In this document: positions 54,900 to 63,998 of the stretch, piece after piece
How the letters are laid out: each line of letters begins with the position of its first letter
Position numbering within the stretch: the first letter of the stretch is position 1
Assembly (NCBI RefSeq): GCF_016741875.1
Contig: NZ_JAERRF010000021.1
Span: forward strand, 98,594 to 162,593
Direction of reading: 5' to 3'
Origin: Streptomyces coffeae
GTDB taxonomy: Bacteria > Actinomycetota > Actinomycetes > Streptomycetales > Streptomycetaceae
DNA length: 64,000 bases
Made by a program: the position numbers and the translations under genes
The notes under the pieces: generated by a model
The model's database searches: none
What the model was told of the DNA's origin: nothing
The model's input: only the letters and a program-made list of their open reading frames with translations

Positions 54900-55529
54900 T
54901 CAGCCCGCCCTGTTGCGGCGCCGGGCGAGCTCGTCGGCGGGGTTGTGGCCGACCATCGTCTCGCCGGTGTCCACCCGCTCTCCGTGCAGCTGGGACAGCG
55001 CGCTCTCGACATCCCGCCACACCACGCCCACGGCGATCCCGAAAACGCCCTGGCCGCCCTGGAGGAGGTCGACGACCTCATCCGGCGAGGTGCATTCGTA
55101 GACGGTGGCGCCGTCACTCATCAGGGTCATCTGGGCGAGGTCGTCCAGCCCGCGGGTGCGCAGATGCTGGACGGCGGCCCGGATGTTCTGCAAGGACACA
55201 CCGGTGTCCAGCAGTCGCTTGACGATCTTCAGGACGACAACGTCCCGGAAGCTGTACAGCCGCTGGCTCCCCGAGCCGTAGGCGGGCCGTACGCTGGGCT
55301 CCACCAGACCGGTACGGGCCCAGTAGTCCAACTGGCGGTAGGTGATGCCCGCGGCCGCGCACGCGGTCGGTCCGCGGTATCCGATCCGCTCCGTCCCCCC
55401 CGCGGCGGGCTCCGCGCCCGGCGGCGCGATCTGTGCCGTGACCCGAGCCTTGAGTGCCGGTTCGGCCGGTGCGCCCCCCTGGAGCGCAAACGGACCGCCG
55501 GCTGCCGTGCCGTCGCCGGTGCTTCTCAC
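54900..55529 (-). CDS. MerR-family regulator (Rv1830-like)
   Basis: 209 residues. I chose GTG 55529 with GGAGG 8 bases upstream over a GTG at 55607. A disordered Gly/Ala/Pro arm (1-45) is followed by a MerR winged helix (about 48-115, YRGPTACAAAGITYRQLDYWARTGLVEPSVR and GSGSQRLYSFRDVVVLKIVKRLLDTGVSLQNIR). The C-terminal half lacks metal-binding Cys. By gene order it corresponds to Mycobacterium tuberculosis Rv1830, a regulator linked to cell division. It lies downstream of ftsR and the bifunctional-nuclease gene. Confidence 0.9.
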   Translation of the reverse strand: MRSTGDGTAAGGPFALQGGAPAEPALKARVTAQIAPPGAEPAAGGTERIGYRGPTACAAAGITYRQLDYWARTGLVEPSVRPAYGSGSQRLYSFRDVVVLKIVKRLLDTGVSLQNIRAAVQHLRTRGLDDLAQMTLMSDGATVYECTSPDEVVDLLQGGQGVFGIAVGVVWRDVESALSQLHGERVDTGETMVGHNPADELARRRNRAG

Positions 55530-55735
55530 GCCGACCTCCGTCCTCGACCTGCCATCTTGAAGGTAGGCAGTCACCCGGGGTGCGTCAACGATCGCCACAC
55601 TCGCCACGCCGAGTGATAATCACCCTAAGGGTGGTTTCCCGTGTCCCTCTTCCGGGAAAGGCTACTCGAATGCTCTAGCGAGGACGGGCAGACTTCACCA
55701 ACGACCGCTACCGGCCGTTGGTTACCGGCCACTGA

Positions 55736-56209
55736 TCACTGGCTGCTGGTGCCGAAGTCCTCGGGCGAGATCTGGTCGAGGAATTCGCGGAACTTCTCCA
55801 CCTCGTCCTCCTGCTCGTCCGGGATCGCGATTCCGGCGTCGTCCAGCACGCCGTCGCTGCCGTAGATCGGCGTCCCGGTCCGCAGGGCGAGCGCTATGGC
55901 GTCGGAGGGCCGTGCGCTGACCTCGACACCGCTGGCGAACACCAGCTCCGCGTAGAAGACCCCCTCGCGCAGATCCGTGATCCGGACCTCGGTGAGCTGC
56001 TGGCCGACCGCCTCCAGCACGTCCTTGAAGAGGTCGTGGGTCAGCGGGCGCGCCGGTGCCATGCCCTGCTGGGCGAAGGCAATCGCCGTCGCCTCCCCTG
56101 GTCCGATCCAGATCGGGAGGTAGCGGTCGCCTCCCACCTCACGCAGGAGCACGATCGGTTGGTTGGAGGGCATTTCCACCCGGACACCCACGACGTCGAG
56201 CTCGTTCAC
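55736..56209 (-). CDS. Bifunctional nuclease-domain protein (DUF151)
   Basis: 157 residues, GTG start. A single DUF151/bifunctional-nuclease domain covers most of the protein (VVGVRVEMPSNQPIVLLREVGGDRYLPIWIGPGEA at 6-40; ARPSDAIALALRTGTPIY at about 98-115), with an acidic tail. Plant and archaeal members have RNase/DNase activity, but in actinobacteria the function is not settled. Between ftsR and merR it matches the mycobacterial Rv1829 position. The 206-bp gap after it holds a TACCGGCC direct repeat and a small CACCC/GGGTG hairpin but no gene. Confidence 0.9.
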   Translation of the reverse strand: MNELDVVGVRVEMPSNQPIVLLREVGGDRYLPIWIGPGEATAIAFAQQGMAPARPLTHDLFKDVLEAVGQQLTEVRITDLREGVFYAELVFASGVEVSARPSDAIALALRTGTPIYGSDGVLDDAGIAIPDEQEDEVEKFREFLDQISPEDFGTSSQ

Positions 56210-56261
56210 ACAGCAACCCTAGGACGTGCGCGGCCGGTTTGGATAGTCGGGGCCCGGCCGC

Positions 56262-57011
56262 TCAGTGCGCCTGGGCCCGCAGAGCGGTCTGCACCAGGGC
56301 GGCGTGAAGCCGTACGGAGAGGGTGGCCAGCTCCCGCGCACTGGCCTCCGCATGGGCCCTGGTCTGCGGATTTCGATGCAACCGCAGCGGCGCGACCACC
56401 TGCTCGACCAGCCCGGCCTCCCGCTCGGCGGACGCTTTCATGATCCGCAGATGACGTGGCTCCAGACCGAAACGCCCCAGCTCGGCGATGAGCCGGGCCA
56501 CGGTGACCGCCTCGCTGTCGTATCCGCCGTCCCCGGCCGCCGCGATCAGGCCGTACGACTCCCACTCGGCCAGCTCCGCCTCGCTGACCTCGGCCGCCGC
56601 CAGCAGCTCGGCACGGCCCACCCGGGCGGCCGTGGGGCCGTCCTGGGGGGCCTCGGCGGTGGGGTCCAGCAGCTCACGCTGCCGCTCCCCCTGCGGGCCG
56701 GGCAGCTGCGGCCGCTCACCGCGCTCCAGGGCTTCCAGATGCTCCCGGATGACCTTGAGCGGCAGATAGTGGTCCCGCTGCATCCGGAGGATCAGAGCCA
56801 GCCGCTCGACATCCCCCTGGCTGAATTTGCGGTAGCCGGACGGGGTGCGCCGCGGCTCCACCAACCCCTCCGCCTCCAAGAAGCGGATCTTGGAGAGGGT
56901 GACCTCGGGGAACTCCCCACGCAGCAGATTCAGCACGGTGCCGATGCTCATCGTCCGGCCGCCCGCGGGGGCGGTGCCGGTGTCGGCACCGCCCGACGGT
57001 GTCTGAAGCAT
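56262..57011 (-). CDS. ftsR: MerR-family regulator FtsR
   Basis: 249 residues, ATG with GGGGAGG upstream. An N-terminal winged helix (about 20-90: MSIGTVLNLLRGEFPEVTLSKIRFLEAEGLVEPRRTPSGYRKFSQGDVERLALILRMQ) is followed by a long helical effector/dimer region. Its sequence and its place next to garA identify it as FtsR (Rv1828 type), which in Corynebacterium activates ftsZ. It lies 17 bp after the FHA gene and is co-transcribed with it. The operator cannot be seen here. Confidence 0.9.
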   Translation of the reverse strand: MLQTPSGGADTGTAPAGGRTMSIGTVLNLLRGEFPEVTLSKIRFLEAEGLVEPRRTPSGYRKFSQGDVERLALILRMQRDHYLPLKVIREHLEALERGERPQLPGPQGERQRELLDPTAEAPQDGPTAARVGRAELLAAAEVSEAELAEWESYGLIAAAGDGGYDSEAVTVARLIAELGRFGLEPRHLRIMKASAEREAGLVEQVVAPLRLHRNPQTRAHAEASARELATLSVRLHAALVQTALRAQAH

Positions 57012-57028
57012 GGACCTCCCCTGACGGG

Positions 57029-57823
57029 TCAGATGCCGACGCCCCGCTGGCTCGGGTAGAAGACCAGCCGGTACTTCCCGATCTGCACCTCGTCGCCGCT
57101 GGCCAGGACCACCGGCGCATCGATCTGCTCGCGGTTGACATAGGTCCCGTTGAGGCTGCCGACATCCACGACGGTGAAGCTGCCGTCCTGGCCGCGCCGG
57201 AACTCCACATGGCGGCGGGAGACCGTGACGTCATCCAGGAAGATGTCGCTCTGCGGGTGACGGCCGGCCGTGGTCACATCGCTGTCCAGCAGGAACCGGC
57301 TGCCGGAGTTGGGCCCGCGGCGGACCACCAGCAGCGCCGATCCCAGGGGCAGCGCCTCGACGGCGGCCTGGGCCTCGGGGCTGAGCGAGGGCAGCTGCGT
57401 CTGCCCGGTGACCTCCGAGTCATACGCCTCGAGGCCGGAGATCGAGATGGTAGAGGTGGTCTCGGAGGCGCGCTCGGAGGGCGCACCGCCCCGCAGCGGC
57501 GCGCCGCAGTTCGAGCAGAACCGGCTGGCCTCGGCGTTCCGATGCCCGCACCTCGTACAAACAGGCAAGCCGAACCCTCCACCACTCGAGGTCGATGGTT
57601 CTTCGAAACCTATGCGTCCGGCCGCCGAGGGGTCAACAGAAGACGCGCCCCGACCACCCGAAATGTCGCCACCCGGCGCACCACCGACCTGATCCCGGAA
57701 CAGCGGGCGCTCCTCGCTCCCCCCTCCACTCTCTTCCGCGGCACGCGGGGCGCGGTGGCGAGCGGTGCTGCCGCCGCCGTCCTGGCGTGCACTCTTCCCG
57801 AACAACTTCCCGAACAACTTCAC
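57029..57823 (-). CDS. garA: FHA-domain metabolic regulator (GarA/OdhI-like) with zinc ribbon
   Basis: 264 residues from GTG 57823 (GGGGAA upstream). An N-terminal disordered region is followed by a zinc ribbon (CTRCGHRNAEASRFCSNCG). The phosphoacceptor motif ETTS at 121-124 is the one PknG/PknB phosphorylate in GarA/OdhI. An FHA domain (about 165-255) has GR, S-x-RH and N-G-T residues intact (TTAGRHPQSDIF, VTVSRRHVEF, GSLNGTYVN). Unphosphorylated GarA inhibits 2-oxoglutarate dehydrogenase and glutamate metabolism enzymes. The zinc ribbon and long arm are extra relative to mycobacterial GarA (162 residues). A 12-bp direct repeat encodes a duplicated FGKLFGKS near the N-terminus. Confidence 0.88.
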   Translation of the reverse strand: MKLFGKLFGKSARQDGGGSTARHRAPRAAEESGGGSEERPLFRDQVGGAPGGDISGGRGASSVDPSAAGRIGFEEPSTSSGGGFGLPVCTRCGHRNAEASRFCSNCGAPLRGGAPSERASETTSTISISGLEAYDSEVTGQTQLPSLSPEAQAAVEALPLGSALLVVRRGPNSGSRFLLDSDVTTAGRHPQSDIFLDDVTVSRRHVEFRRGQDGSFTVVDVGSLNGTYVNREQIDAPVVLASGDEVQIGKYRLVFYPSQRGVGI

Positions 57824-58013
57824 GGGCGATTCCCCTTGACTGAAACAGACCCGCCCGTGGGGCAGGACAAACCCTCGATGCACACACCAGACGGTCCGGA
57901 CATCCTGACAACGTCCGAGACCACCAGACAGTTTCCATCACGCGGGACTCTTACGGTGCGTTGACCCCCCGCGTCCACATGGTCTCCCGGAGGGACCCTC
58001 ATTTCGAACCGCC

Positions 58014-59261
58014 TCACCGTGATGACGACCGAGCGTAGTCAGGCCGCTTCGTGGACCGCAAGGCATCCACAACGATCTTCTTCTCCCGCACGATGGACAC
58101 AGTGGCCTGCTCCTTCTCCAGACTCTGCACCACACCGCCCGGAATGTTGAGCGCCGGCTCCAGATCCTCCGGCTTGCCGATCACCTTGACGACGTACGGG
58201 CGCGTCACCCTGTGTCCGTCGATCTCGACCCCTCCGCCGGTGTCGGCGAAGTAGGTGTTGGCGACCACCCGCACCTTGCCGATCTGGATCGCCTCGGCGC
58301 CCGCCGCCCGCAGCTCCTGGACCGTGTCCAGCAGCATGTCGGCCTCCACGGCGCCCCGCGAGTCGCTGATCTTCATCGTGATACCGGGCCCCTGCGCCCC
58401 GACCGTACCGGCGAGCACCCCGAGCTGCTGCTCCTTCTGGAGCGTCTGCTTACGGGCCTCCTCGGCCTGGTCCGAGCTGTTCTCCAGCTCGGTCCGCTGG
58501 CCCTCCAGACGGCGCTTCTCGTCCTGGAGCCGCTGGGTGCGGTCGTCCAGCTCGTCGAGGATCCGTACCAGGTCCTCCTGACGGGCACCGCGCAGCACAC
58601 TGTTCTCGTTGGTCGAGCGCACCTGGATGGCCAGGCCGAGGCCGAGGCCGAACAGCAGCAGGGCGACGATCAGCTGGGCACGGGTCATCCGGGGCGGCCA
58701 CAGGCCCTTCACCAGGCGCTGACGGCCGGTGAGCGGCTTCTCGGCCGCGTCCTTGTCCGGACCCGGACGGTCCGGACCGTCCGGGTCCGGACCGTCCGGG
58801 CGCTCGGGCGCGGGCCCCGCGGCGTCGCGGGAACCCTTCTGCTGCCCTCCGCCGGGCTCGGCGGCCGAGGCCCCGCCTTCGGCACGCTGCGGTCCGGAGG
58901 GCCGAGCTCCGGGCGGCTTGGCCCCGGACGGCTTGGCTCCGTCGGCAGGCCGGGGCTGAGGCCGCTGGGCTTCACCGGACTCGGCGGCTGCGCGCTCACC
59001 GCGCGGCTGCTCCGGCCGAAGGGGTCGTCCGGCCGCGGACCCGGCGGGCCGGTCCGGTCTGTCCAGCTGCTCGGACTGCCGCTGGGACGGCTTCGGCACG
59101 TGGGGCTGCCGGGGCTTACCGTTCCGCTCCGGCCGCTCGTCCTTCCCGGCCTCCGCCTCAGGACGCCCGGGACGCTCGGGCTGCGCGGAACGCTCCGGCG
59201 TACCGCGCTCCTCCGGCCGCTCCGACCGCTCCGGCTTCTCGGGGGTGTCGTCAGTCGTCAT
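58014..59261 (-). CDS. DUF881 membrane protein with long disordered N-terminus
   Basis: 415 residues from ATG 59261; a GTG at 59270 overlaps the sbp stop and is an alternative. About 180 residues rich in Pro, Glu, Arg and Gly precede one transmembrane helix (about residues 193-215, AQLIVALLLFGLGLGLAI). After it come a periplasmic coiled coil (about 225-275) and a DUF881 domain (about 280-400, with ADMLLDTVQELRAAGAEAIQIG and VANTYFADTGGGVEIDG). It pairs with the other DUF881 gene around sbp, as in other actinobacteria. It is a presumed cell-envelope or division accessory protein; the role is unproven. Confidence 0.9.
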   Translation of the reverse strand: MTTDDTPEKPERSERPEERGTPERSAQPERPGRPEAEAGKDERPERNGKPRQPHVPKPSQRQSEQLDRPDRPAGSAAGRPLRPEQPRGERAAAESGEAQRPQPRPADGAKPSGAKPPGARPSGPQRAEGGASAAEPGGGQQKGSRDAAGPAPERPDGPDPDGPDRPGPDKDAAEKPLTGRQRLVKGLWPPRMTRAQLIVALLLFGLGLGLAIQVRSTNENSVLRGARQEDLVRILDELDDRTQRLQDEKRRLEGQRTELENSSDQAEEARKQTLQKEQQLGVLAGTVGAQGPGITMKISDSRGAVEADMLLDTVQELRAAGAEAIQIGKVRVVANTYFADTGGGVEIDGHRVTRPYVVKVIGKPEDLEPALNIPGGVVQSLEKEQATVSIVREKKIVVDALRSTKRPDYARSSSR

Positions 59262-59266
59262 CGGCC

Positions 59267-59599
59267 TCACGCCCGGAACACATGGCGCCGGATGGCGGCG
59301 GCGTTGGAGAAGATCCGGATACCGAGCACCACCACGACCCCCGTGGACAGCTGGGCACCGACGCCCAGCTTGTCGCCCAGGAACACGATCAGGGCGGCCA
59401 CCACCACATTGGAGAGGAACGAGACAACGAAGACCTTGTCATCGAAGATCCCGTCCAGCATCGCGCGGAAGCCGCCGAAGACCGCGTCGAGTGCCGCGAC
59501 GACGGCGATCGGCAGATAGGGCTCGACCACCGTCGGCACCACGGGTCGGACCACAAGTCCGACCACGACTCCCACGATGAGGCCCAATACGGCGATCAC
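59267..59599 (-). CDS. sbp: Small basic membrane protein Sbp (DUF1290)
   Basis: 110 residues; GTG 59599 overlaps the stop of the upstream DUF881 gene by GTGA, and AAGGG precedes it. There are three hydrophobic segments (about 2-20, 28-45, 58-80) and a basic C-terminus (RRHVFRA). It matches the sbp/DUF1290 family (GLVVRPVVPTVVEPYLPIAVVAALDAVFGGFRA), found next to division genes in Gram-positive bacteria. It is tightly coupled to both DUF881 genes, which suggests a membrane complex. Confidence 0.93.
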   Translation of the reverse strand: MIAVLGLIVGVVVGLVVRPVVPTVVEPYLPIAVVAALDAVFGGFRAMLDGIFDDKVFVVSFLSNVVVAALIVFLGDKLGVGAQLSTGVVVVLGIRIFSNAAAIRRHVFRA

Positions 59600-60531
59600 G
59601 ATGTGCCCTTCCCTGTGTCGGCGGTCTCGGCGCCACCCTTGCCTGCGCCCCCGGCTATCGGCTCTGCGGTACGTACGATCAGACTCGGCGCGGCCGGAAG
59701 CCGGACCTTGTCCTGGGCGGAAATGCTGGTGCGGATGTGGTAGTTCTCCTTGAGGACGTGGAGATACTGTCCGTCGGCACTGTCCTGGAAGCGGGTGCTC
59801 AGCCGCTGGCCGTCCCCCACCGCGAGCACCGTATACGGCGGCCCCAGCGGCTTGTTGTCGACCAGTATGGCGTCGCCGGCAGCCCTGATCGCCGACAGTG
59901 CGGTCAGCCGCTGTCCATTGATCGAGACGGCCTCGGCCCCCGCCTCCCACAGGCCGTTGACCACGCGTTGCATATCGTGGTCGCGCACCCTCCCGGTGTC
60001 GGAGAAGTCGGCCCTCTCCCGCGGCCCCCCGCCGCCGCTCTCGGCGTGCTTGGCGTCATTGACGACCAGCTTCAGACCGGGCCCGGTGACCTCGGTCGCC
60101 CCCGCGAGCAGTGCGACCAGATCGCCCTTGGCCCCGCCGTGCTTCTCCAGCGCCTGCCGCTGCTTCTCCCCGACCTCGCCGCGGAGCTTGTCCACGCTCT
60201 TGGCGAGCTCGTCCGCGTTCGAGTTCCCCCGCTCGATGCGGTCGATGAGTTCTCCCCGCTCCTTGGCCAGTGTGGGCGCCGATATCCGTGCTTCGGCGGC
60301 ACCGATGGTCACCACGACCGCCACCAGGACCAGGCCGAAGGCCAGCCCCAGCTTGGCGCGCAGGGTCCGGGGCAGCCCCGACCGCCCGGTCTCCCCGCGC
60401 CGAGCGGCCGCCTCCGCGTAACCGTCGTCGAGGCTGTGGTCCATCACATTGGTCAGCAGCGACATCGACGCGTCGAGACGCGGGCGTGGGCTCGGCGTTT
60501 CTGTGCTCCGAACGGGGGGCTGCTGCGACAT
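59596..60531 (-). CDS. DUF881 membrane protein
   Basis: 311 residues from ATG 60531; ATG 60540 is possible and neither has a clear ribosome binding site. One transmembrane helix lies at about 60-80 (LRAKLGLAFGLVLVAVVVTIGAA), followed by a short coiled coil (about 92-130) and a DUF881 domain (about 140-290, with VVNGLWEAGAEAVSINGQRLTALSAIRAAGDAILVDN). It is the first gene of the DUF881-sbp-DUF881 operon. The extracytoplasmic domain has no catalytic residues. It corresponds to the Rv1823/Rv1825 pair in mycobacteria. Confidence 0.92.
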   Translation of the reverse strand: MSQQPPVRSTETPSPRPRLDASMSLLTNVMDHSLDDGYAEAAARRGETGRSGLPRTLRAKLGLAFGLVLVAVVVTIGAAEARISAPTLAKERGELIDRIERGNSNADELAKSVDKLRGEVGEKQRQALEKHGGAKGDLVALLAGATEVTGPGLKLVVNDAKHAESGGGGPRERADFSDTGRVRDHDMQRVVNGLWEAGAEAVSINGQRLTALSAIRAAGDAILVDNKPLGPPYTVLAVGDGQRLSTRFQDSADGQYLHVLKENYHIRTSISAQDKVRLPAAPSLIVRTAEPIAGGAGKGGAETADTGKGTS

Positions 60532-60647
60532 GCCGCACATCGTCGCACGTCGGGGGCGCCGTCACCCAATGGCCCCACCGGCGTGCCGGATCCGGGGCCG
60601 GGAGGCGGCGCCCCGACGCGCACAAAAGCGCCGGAACGACCGCCGGG

Positions 60648-63143
60648 TCAGCGCCCCGCGCTGTCCACGACGCCGGACCACTCGTCCAGCAGGGCTTGCG
60701 CGGAAGCGTCGTCCGGGCCCTCCGCCCACAGATGGGTGACGGCCTCGGCCGGATCCGGCAGCACCATCACCCAGCGCCCGTCGGTCTCCACGACGCGCAC
60801 CCCGTCGGTGGTGTCCACGGAGCGATCGCCCGCGGCCTCCACCACATGCCGCATCACCAAGCCCTTGACCGCCCATGGCGTGGCCAGATCACGGCGCTGC
60901 ACATGCGCCCGCGGAATCCTGGCGTCGATCTGACTCAACGTCAACTGGGTACGCGCCACCAGGCCGATCAGCCGGACGAAGGCCGCCGAGCCGTCGAAGA
61001 CACTGCTGAACTCGGGAATGATGAAGCCGCCGCGACCATCACCGCCGAAAACGGTGGTCTCCGAGCGGGCGACCCGGGTGAGGTCGTCCGCGGCCGTGGT
61101 CGTCCACTCCACCTGGGTGCCGTGGTACGCCGCGACCTGCTCGGCGATACGGGTCGTGGTCACCGGGAGCGCCACCCGCCCGCTGCGCCGCTCGGCGGCC
61201 ACCAGGTCCAGCATGACCAGCAGCGCCCGGTCGTCCTCCACGATGCGGCCCCGCTCGTCCACGAGCGAGAGCCGCTCGCCGACGGGATCGAACCGCACCC
61301 CGAAGGCCGCGCGGGCCGAGGCGACGATCTCCCCGAGGCGGGCCAGACCCGAGCGGCGGGCGTCCGCGGTCTCCGTGGGACGCGACTCGTTGAGACCGGG
61401 GTTGATCGTCAGGGCGTCCACCCCCAGCCGGCCGAGCAGGCTCGGGAGCACCAGACCGGCGCTTCCGTTCGAGGCGTCCACAACAACTTTGAGCCCGGAC
61501 TCGGCGATCCCACTGATATCCACGGCCCGCAACAGCGATCCGGTGTACGAGTCGTAGACGCTCGACGGGAAGCTGAGGTCGCCGATCTCCCCGGGGAACG
61601 CCCGGCGGTACTCCTGACGTGCGTAGACCCGGTCCAGCTTCCGCTGGCGGGCCGCGGACAGATCGGCGCCGCGTTCGTCGAAGAACATGATGTCGACCGA
61701 GTCCGGCACCCCGGGCGAGGTACGGATCATGATGCCGCCGGCACTGCCACGCGCGGTCTGCTGACGGGCCACCGGCAGCGGTACGTTCTCCAGGTCCCGC
61801 ACATCGATGGCACTGGTCTGGAGGGCGGAGATCACGGCCCGCTTGAGGGCGCGCGCACCACGGGAGTGGTCACGTGCCGTGGTGACGGTGGATCCCTTCT
61901 TGAGGGTGGTGGCGTATGCCCCGGCGAGCCGCACCGCGAGCTCCGGGGTGATCTCCACGTTCAGGATCCCGGAGACACCGCGGGTGCCGAACAGATGGGC
62001 CTGTCCGCGGGACTCCCAGATGACCGAGGTGTTGACGAACGCGCCCGCCTCGATGGTCTTGAACGGATAGACGCGGACATTGCCCTGGACGATCGACTCC
62101 TCGCCGATCAGGCATTCGTCGCCGATGACCGCGCCGTCCTCGATCCGGGCGGCACGCATGATGTCGGTGTTCTTTCCGATGACACAGCCACGCAGATTGC
62201 TCTGCTGGCCGACATACACGTTGTCGTGCACCACGGCCTTGTGAAGGAAGGCCCCGCTCTTCACGACGACGTTCGACCCCACGACGGTGTGCTCGCGGAT
62301 CTCGGCGTCCGCCTCGACCTTGGCGTAGTCCCCGATGTAGAGCGGGCCGCGGAGCACGGCGTCGGGATGGACCTCGGCGCCTTCGGCGACCCAGACGCCG
62401 GGCGAGATCTCGAAGCCGTCGAGTTCGACGTCGACCTTGCCCTCGAGGACATCGGCCTGCGCCTTGACATAGCTCTCATGGGTGCCGACGTCCTCCCAGT
62501 AGCCCTCGGCGACATAGCCGCAGATGAGCTTGCCCTCCTTCATGAGCTGCGGGAAGACATCGCCGGACCAGTCCACGGGGACATCGGGCTCGACGTAGTC
62601 GAAGACCTCCGGCTCCATGACGTAGATGCCGGTGTTGACCGTGTCGGAGAAGACCTGGCCCCAGGTGGGCTTCTCCAGGAAGCGCTCGACCTTTCCACCC
62701 TCGTCGACGATGGTGATACCGAATTCAAGCGGATTGGGGACGCGGGTCAAGCAGACGGTGACGAGCGCGCCCTTTTCCTTATGGAAATCGATCAGCTCGG
62801 TGAGGTCAAAATCAGTCAGAGCATCACCGGAGATGACCAGAAAGGCATCGTCCTTGAGTGCCTCTTCCGCGTTCTTGACACTGCCGGCGGTTCCGAGTGG
62901 CTTCTCCTCGTTGGCGTAGGTGAGCTCCATGCCGAGCTCCTCGCCATCACCGAAGTAGTTCTTCACCAGAGAGGCGAGGAACTGGACGGTCACCACGGTC
63001 TCGGACAGCCCATGCCGCTTCAGCAGCCGCAGCACATGCTCCATGATGGGCCGGTTCGCCACGGGCAGCAGCGGTTTGGGCATGGTCGAGGTCATCGGGC
63101 GCAGACGAGTTCCCTCGCCTCCCGCCATCACGACGGCCTTCAT
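60648..63143 (-). CDS. ManC-type nucleotidyltransferase - hexapeptide repeats - degenerate phosphomannomutase domain
   Basis: 831 residues; ATG 63143 with AGGAGG 11 bases upstream. Residues 1-235 are a sugar-nucleotidyltransferase with the intact signature GGEGTRLRPMTSTMPKP (8-24). A left-handed beta-helix of hexapeptide repeats follows (about 250-380). Residues about 385-830 have a phosphoglucomutase/phosphomannomutase fold, but all three active-site loops are altered. The phosphoserine loop reads IMIRTSPG instead of the TASHNP type, the metal loop DPVGER instead of DPDADR, and the sugar loop GGDGRGGF instead of GGEQSGH-like. It probably makes GDP-mannose or a related NDP-sugar, with a regulatory pseudo-mutase domain. 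Confidence 0.88.
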   Translation of the reverse strand: MKAVVMAGGEGTRLRPMTSTMPKPLLPVANRPIMEHVLRLLKRHGLSETVVTVQFLASLVKNYFGDGEELGMELTYANEEKPLGTAGSVKNAEEALKDDAFLVISGDALTDFDLTELIDFHKEKGALVTVCLTRVPNPLEFGITIVDEGGKVERFLEKPTWGQVFSDTVNTGIYVMEPEVFDYVEPDVPVDWSGDVFPQLMKEGKLICGYVAEGYWEDVGTHESYVKAQADVLEGKVDVELDGFEISPGVWVAEGAEVHPDAVLRGPLYIGDYAKVEADAEIREHTVVGSNVVVKSGAFLHKAVVHDNVYVGQQSNLRGCVIGKNTDIMRAARIEDGAVIGDECLIGEESIVQGNVRVYPFKTIEAGAFVNTSVIWESRGQAHLFGTRGVSGILNVEITPELAVRLAGAYATTLKKGSTVTTARDHSRGARALKRAVISALQTSAIDVRDLENVPLPVARQQTARGSAGGIMIRTSPGVPDSVDIMFFDERGADLSAARQRKLDRVYARQEYRRAFPGEIGDLSFPSSVYDSYTGSLLRAVDISGIAESGLKVVVDASNGSAGLVLPSLLGRLGVDALTINPGLNESRPTETADARRSGLARLGEIVASARAAFGVRFDPVGERLSLVDERGRIVEDDRALLVMLDLVAAERRSGRVALPVTTTRIAEQVAAYHGTQVEWTTTAADDLTRVARSETTVFGGDGRGGFIIPEFSSVFDGSAAFVRLIGLVARTQLTLSQIDARIPRAHVQRRDLATPWAVKGLVMRHVVEAAGDRSVDTTDGVRVVETDGRWVMVLPDPAEAVTHLWAEGPDDASAQALLDEWSGVVDSAGR

Positions 63144-63252
63144 GTCGGAAGCGTCCTCCTTGAAGAGACGACGGTCATGCCGACCGCGCACGCCCGATGG
63201 CCCTGAACGTGCTTCGGGCACCCGGCCTCAACAGGCTGCCGCTACGGCGAGC

Positions 63253-63861
63253 TCAGTCGGCCGCGGCGTCCGCCCTGACAAGTCGGCGGACCTGAACCAC
63301 GTAGAGGACTCCTGCCCACCAATAGAGTGTTGTACCCCATCCGGCGAACGCCCATCCGAAAATAGCGGCGGTCGTGTGAAGCCAGCCGCTTCCATCACTC
63401 AGAAGGAGCAAGGGGAACGCGTACATCAGGTTGAAGGTGGCCGCCTTACCGAGGAAGTTCACCTGCGGTGGCGGATAACCGTGGCGGCGGAGGATCCACA
63501 CCATCACAAGCAGTACCAACTCCCGGGCGAGGAGTACCGCGGTGAGCCAAATGGGCAGGATCTCGCGCCAGGTGAGGCCGACGAGCGTAGACAGAATGTA
63601 GAGGCGGTCGGCCGCTGGATCGAGGATCCGGCCCAGGCTGGAGATCTGATTCCAGCGACGGGCCAACTTGCCATCGAGATAGTCGCTCACACCGCTGAGC
63701 GCCAGTAGCAGCAGGGCCCAGCCATCGCTGTTGGGCCCGCCGAACTCGGGCCGGAGGATCAACCACAGGAAAAGCGGCACGCCGACGAGGCGCGCGGCGC
63801 TGAGGATGTTCGGGATCGTGAGTACACGGTCCGTCTGAACGCGTGTCTCCTGGACCTCCAC
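63253..63861 (-). CDS. cls: CDP-alcohol phosphatidyltransferase, probable cardiolipin synthase
   Basis: 202 residues. I chose GTG 63861 with AGGAGG 8 bases upstream. It is an integral membrane protein with about five helices. The CDP-alcohol phosphotransferase motif D-x2-DG-x2-AR-x8-G-x3-D-x3-D is complete in DYLDGKLARRWNQISSLGRILDPAAD (split here between residues about 62 and 87). It is of the PgsA2/actinobacterial Cls type, in which CDP-diacylglycerol condenses with phosphatidylglycerol; PgsA activity is the alternative. From memory, the S. coelicolor homologue at this locus was shown to be a cardiolipin synthase. Confidence 0.85.
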   Translation of the reverse strand: MEVQETRVQTDRVLTIPNILSAARLVGVPLFLWLILRPEFGGPNSDGWALLLLALSGVSDYLDGKLARRWNQISSLGRILDPAADRLYILSTLVGLTWREILPIWLTAVLLARELVLLVMVWILRRHGYPPPQVNFLGKAATFNLMYAFPLLLLSDGSGWLHTTAAIFGWAFAGWGTTLYWWAGVLYVVQVRRLVRADAAAD

Positions 63862-63958
63862 CCGGGAGCCTCCTGCGAGAACGTTCCGATGATGACTCAT
63901 GACCCTACCGGTAGGGACGGACCGCCCTCGCACCGGGGCGGGACGGCAGAGACAACAA

Positions 63959-63998
63959 AAAGCCCCCGAAGGGAAATGATGTTCCCTTCGGGGGCTTT
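63959..63998. terminator. Strong bidirectional terminator
   Basis: AAAGCCCCCGAAGGGAA (63959-63975) and its perfect complement (63982-63998) form a 17-bp stem with a 6-nt loop. The A-run on the left and T-run on the right make it work in both directions. It lies upstream of cls, so it likely ends the gene beyond the window edge. Confidence 0.85.

Noticed and set aside
60270..63206. Long plus-strand open frame opposite the ManC-type gene
   Set aside because: Same reason: it is a shadow of a gene with clear motifs on the minus strand.
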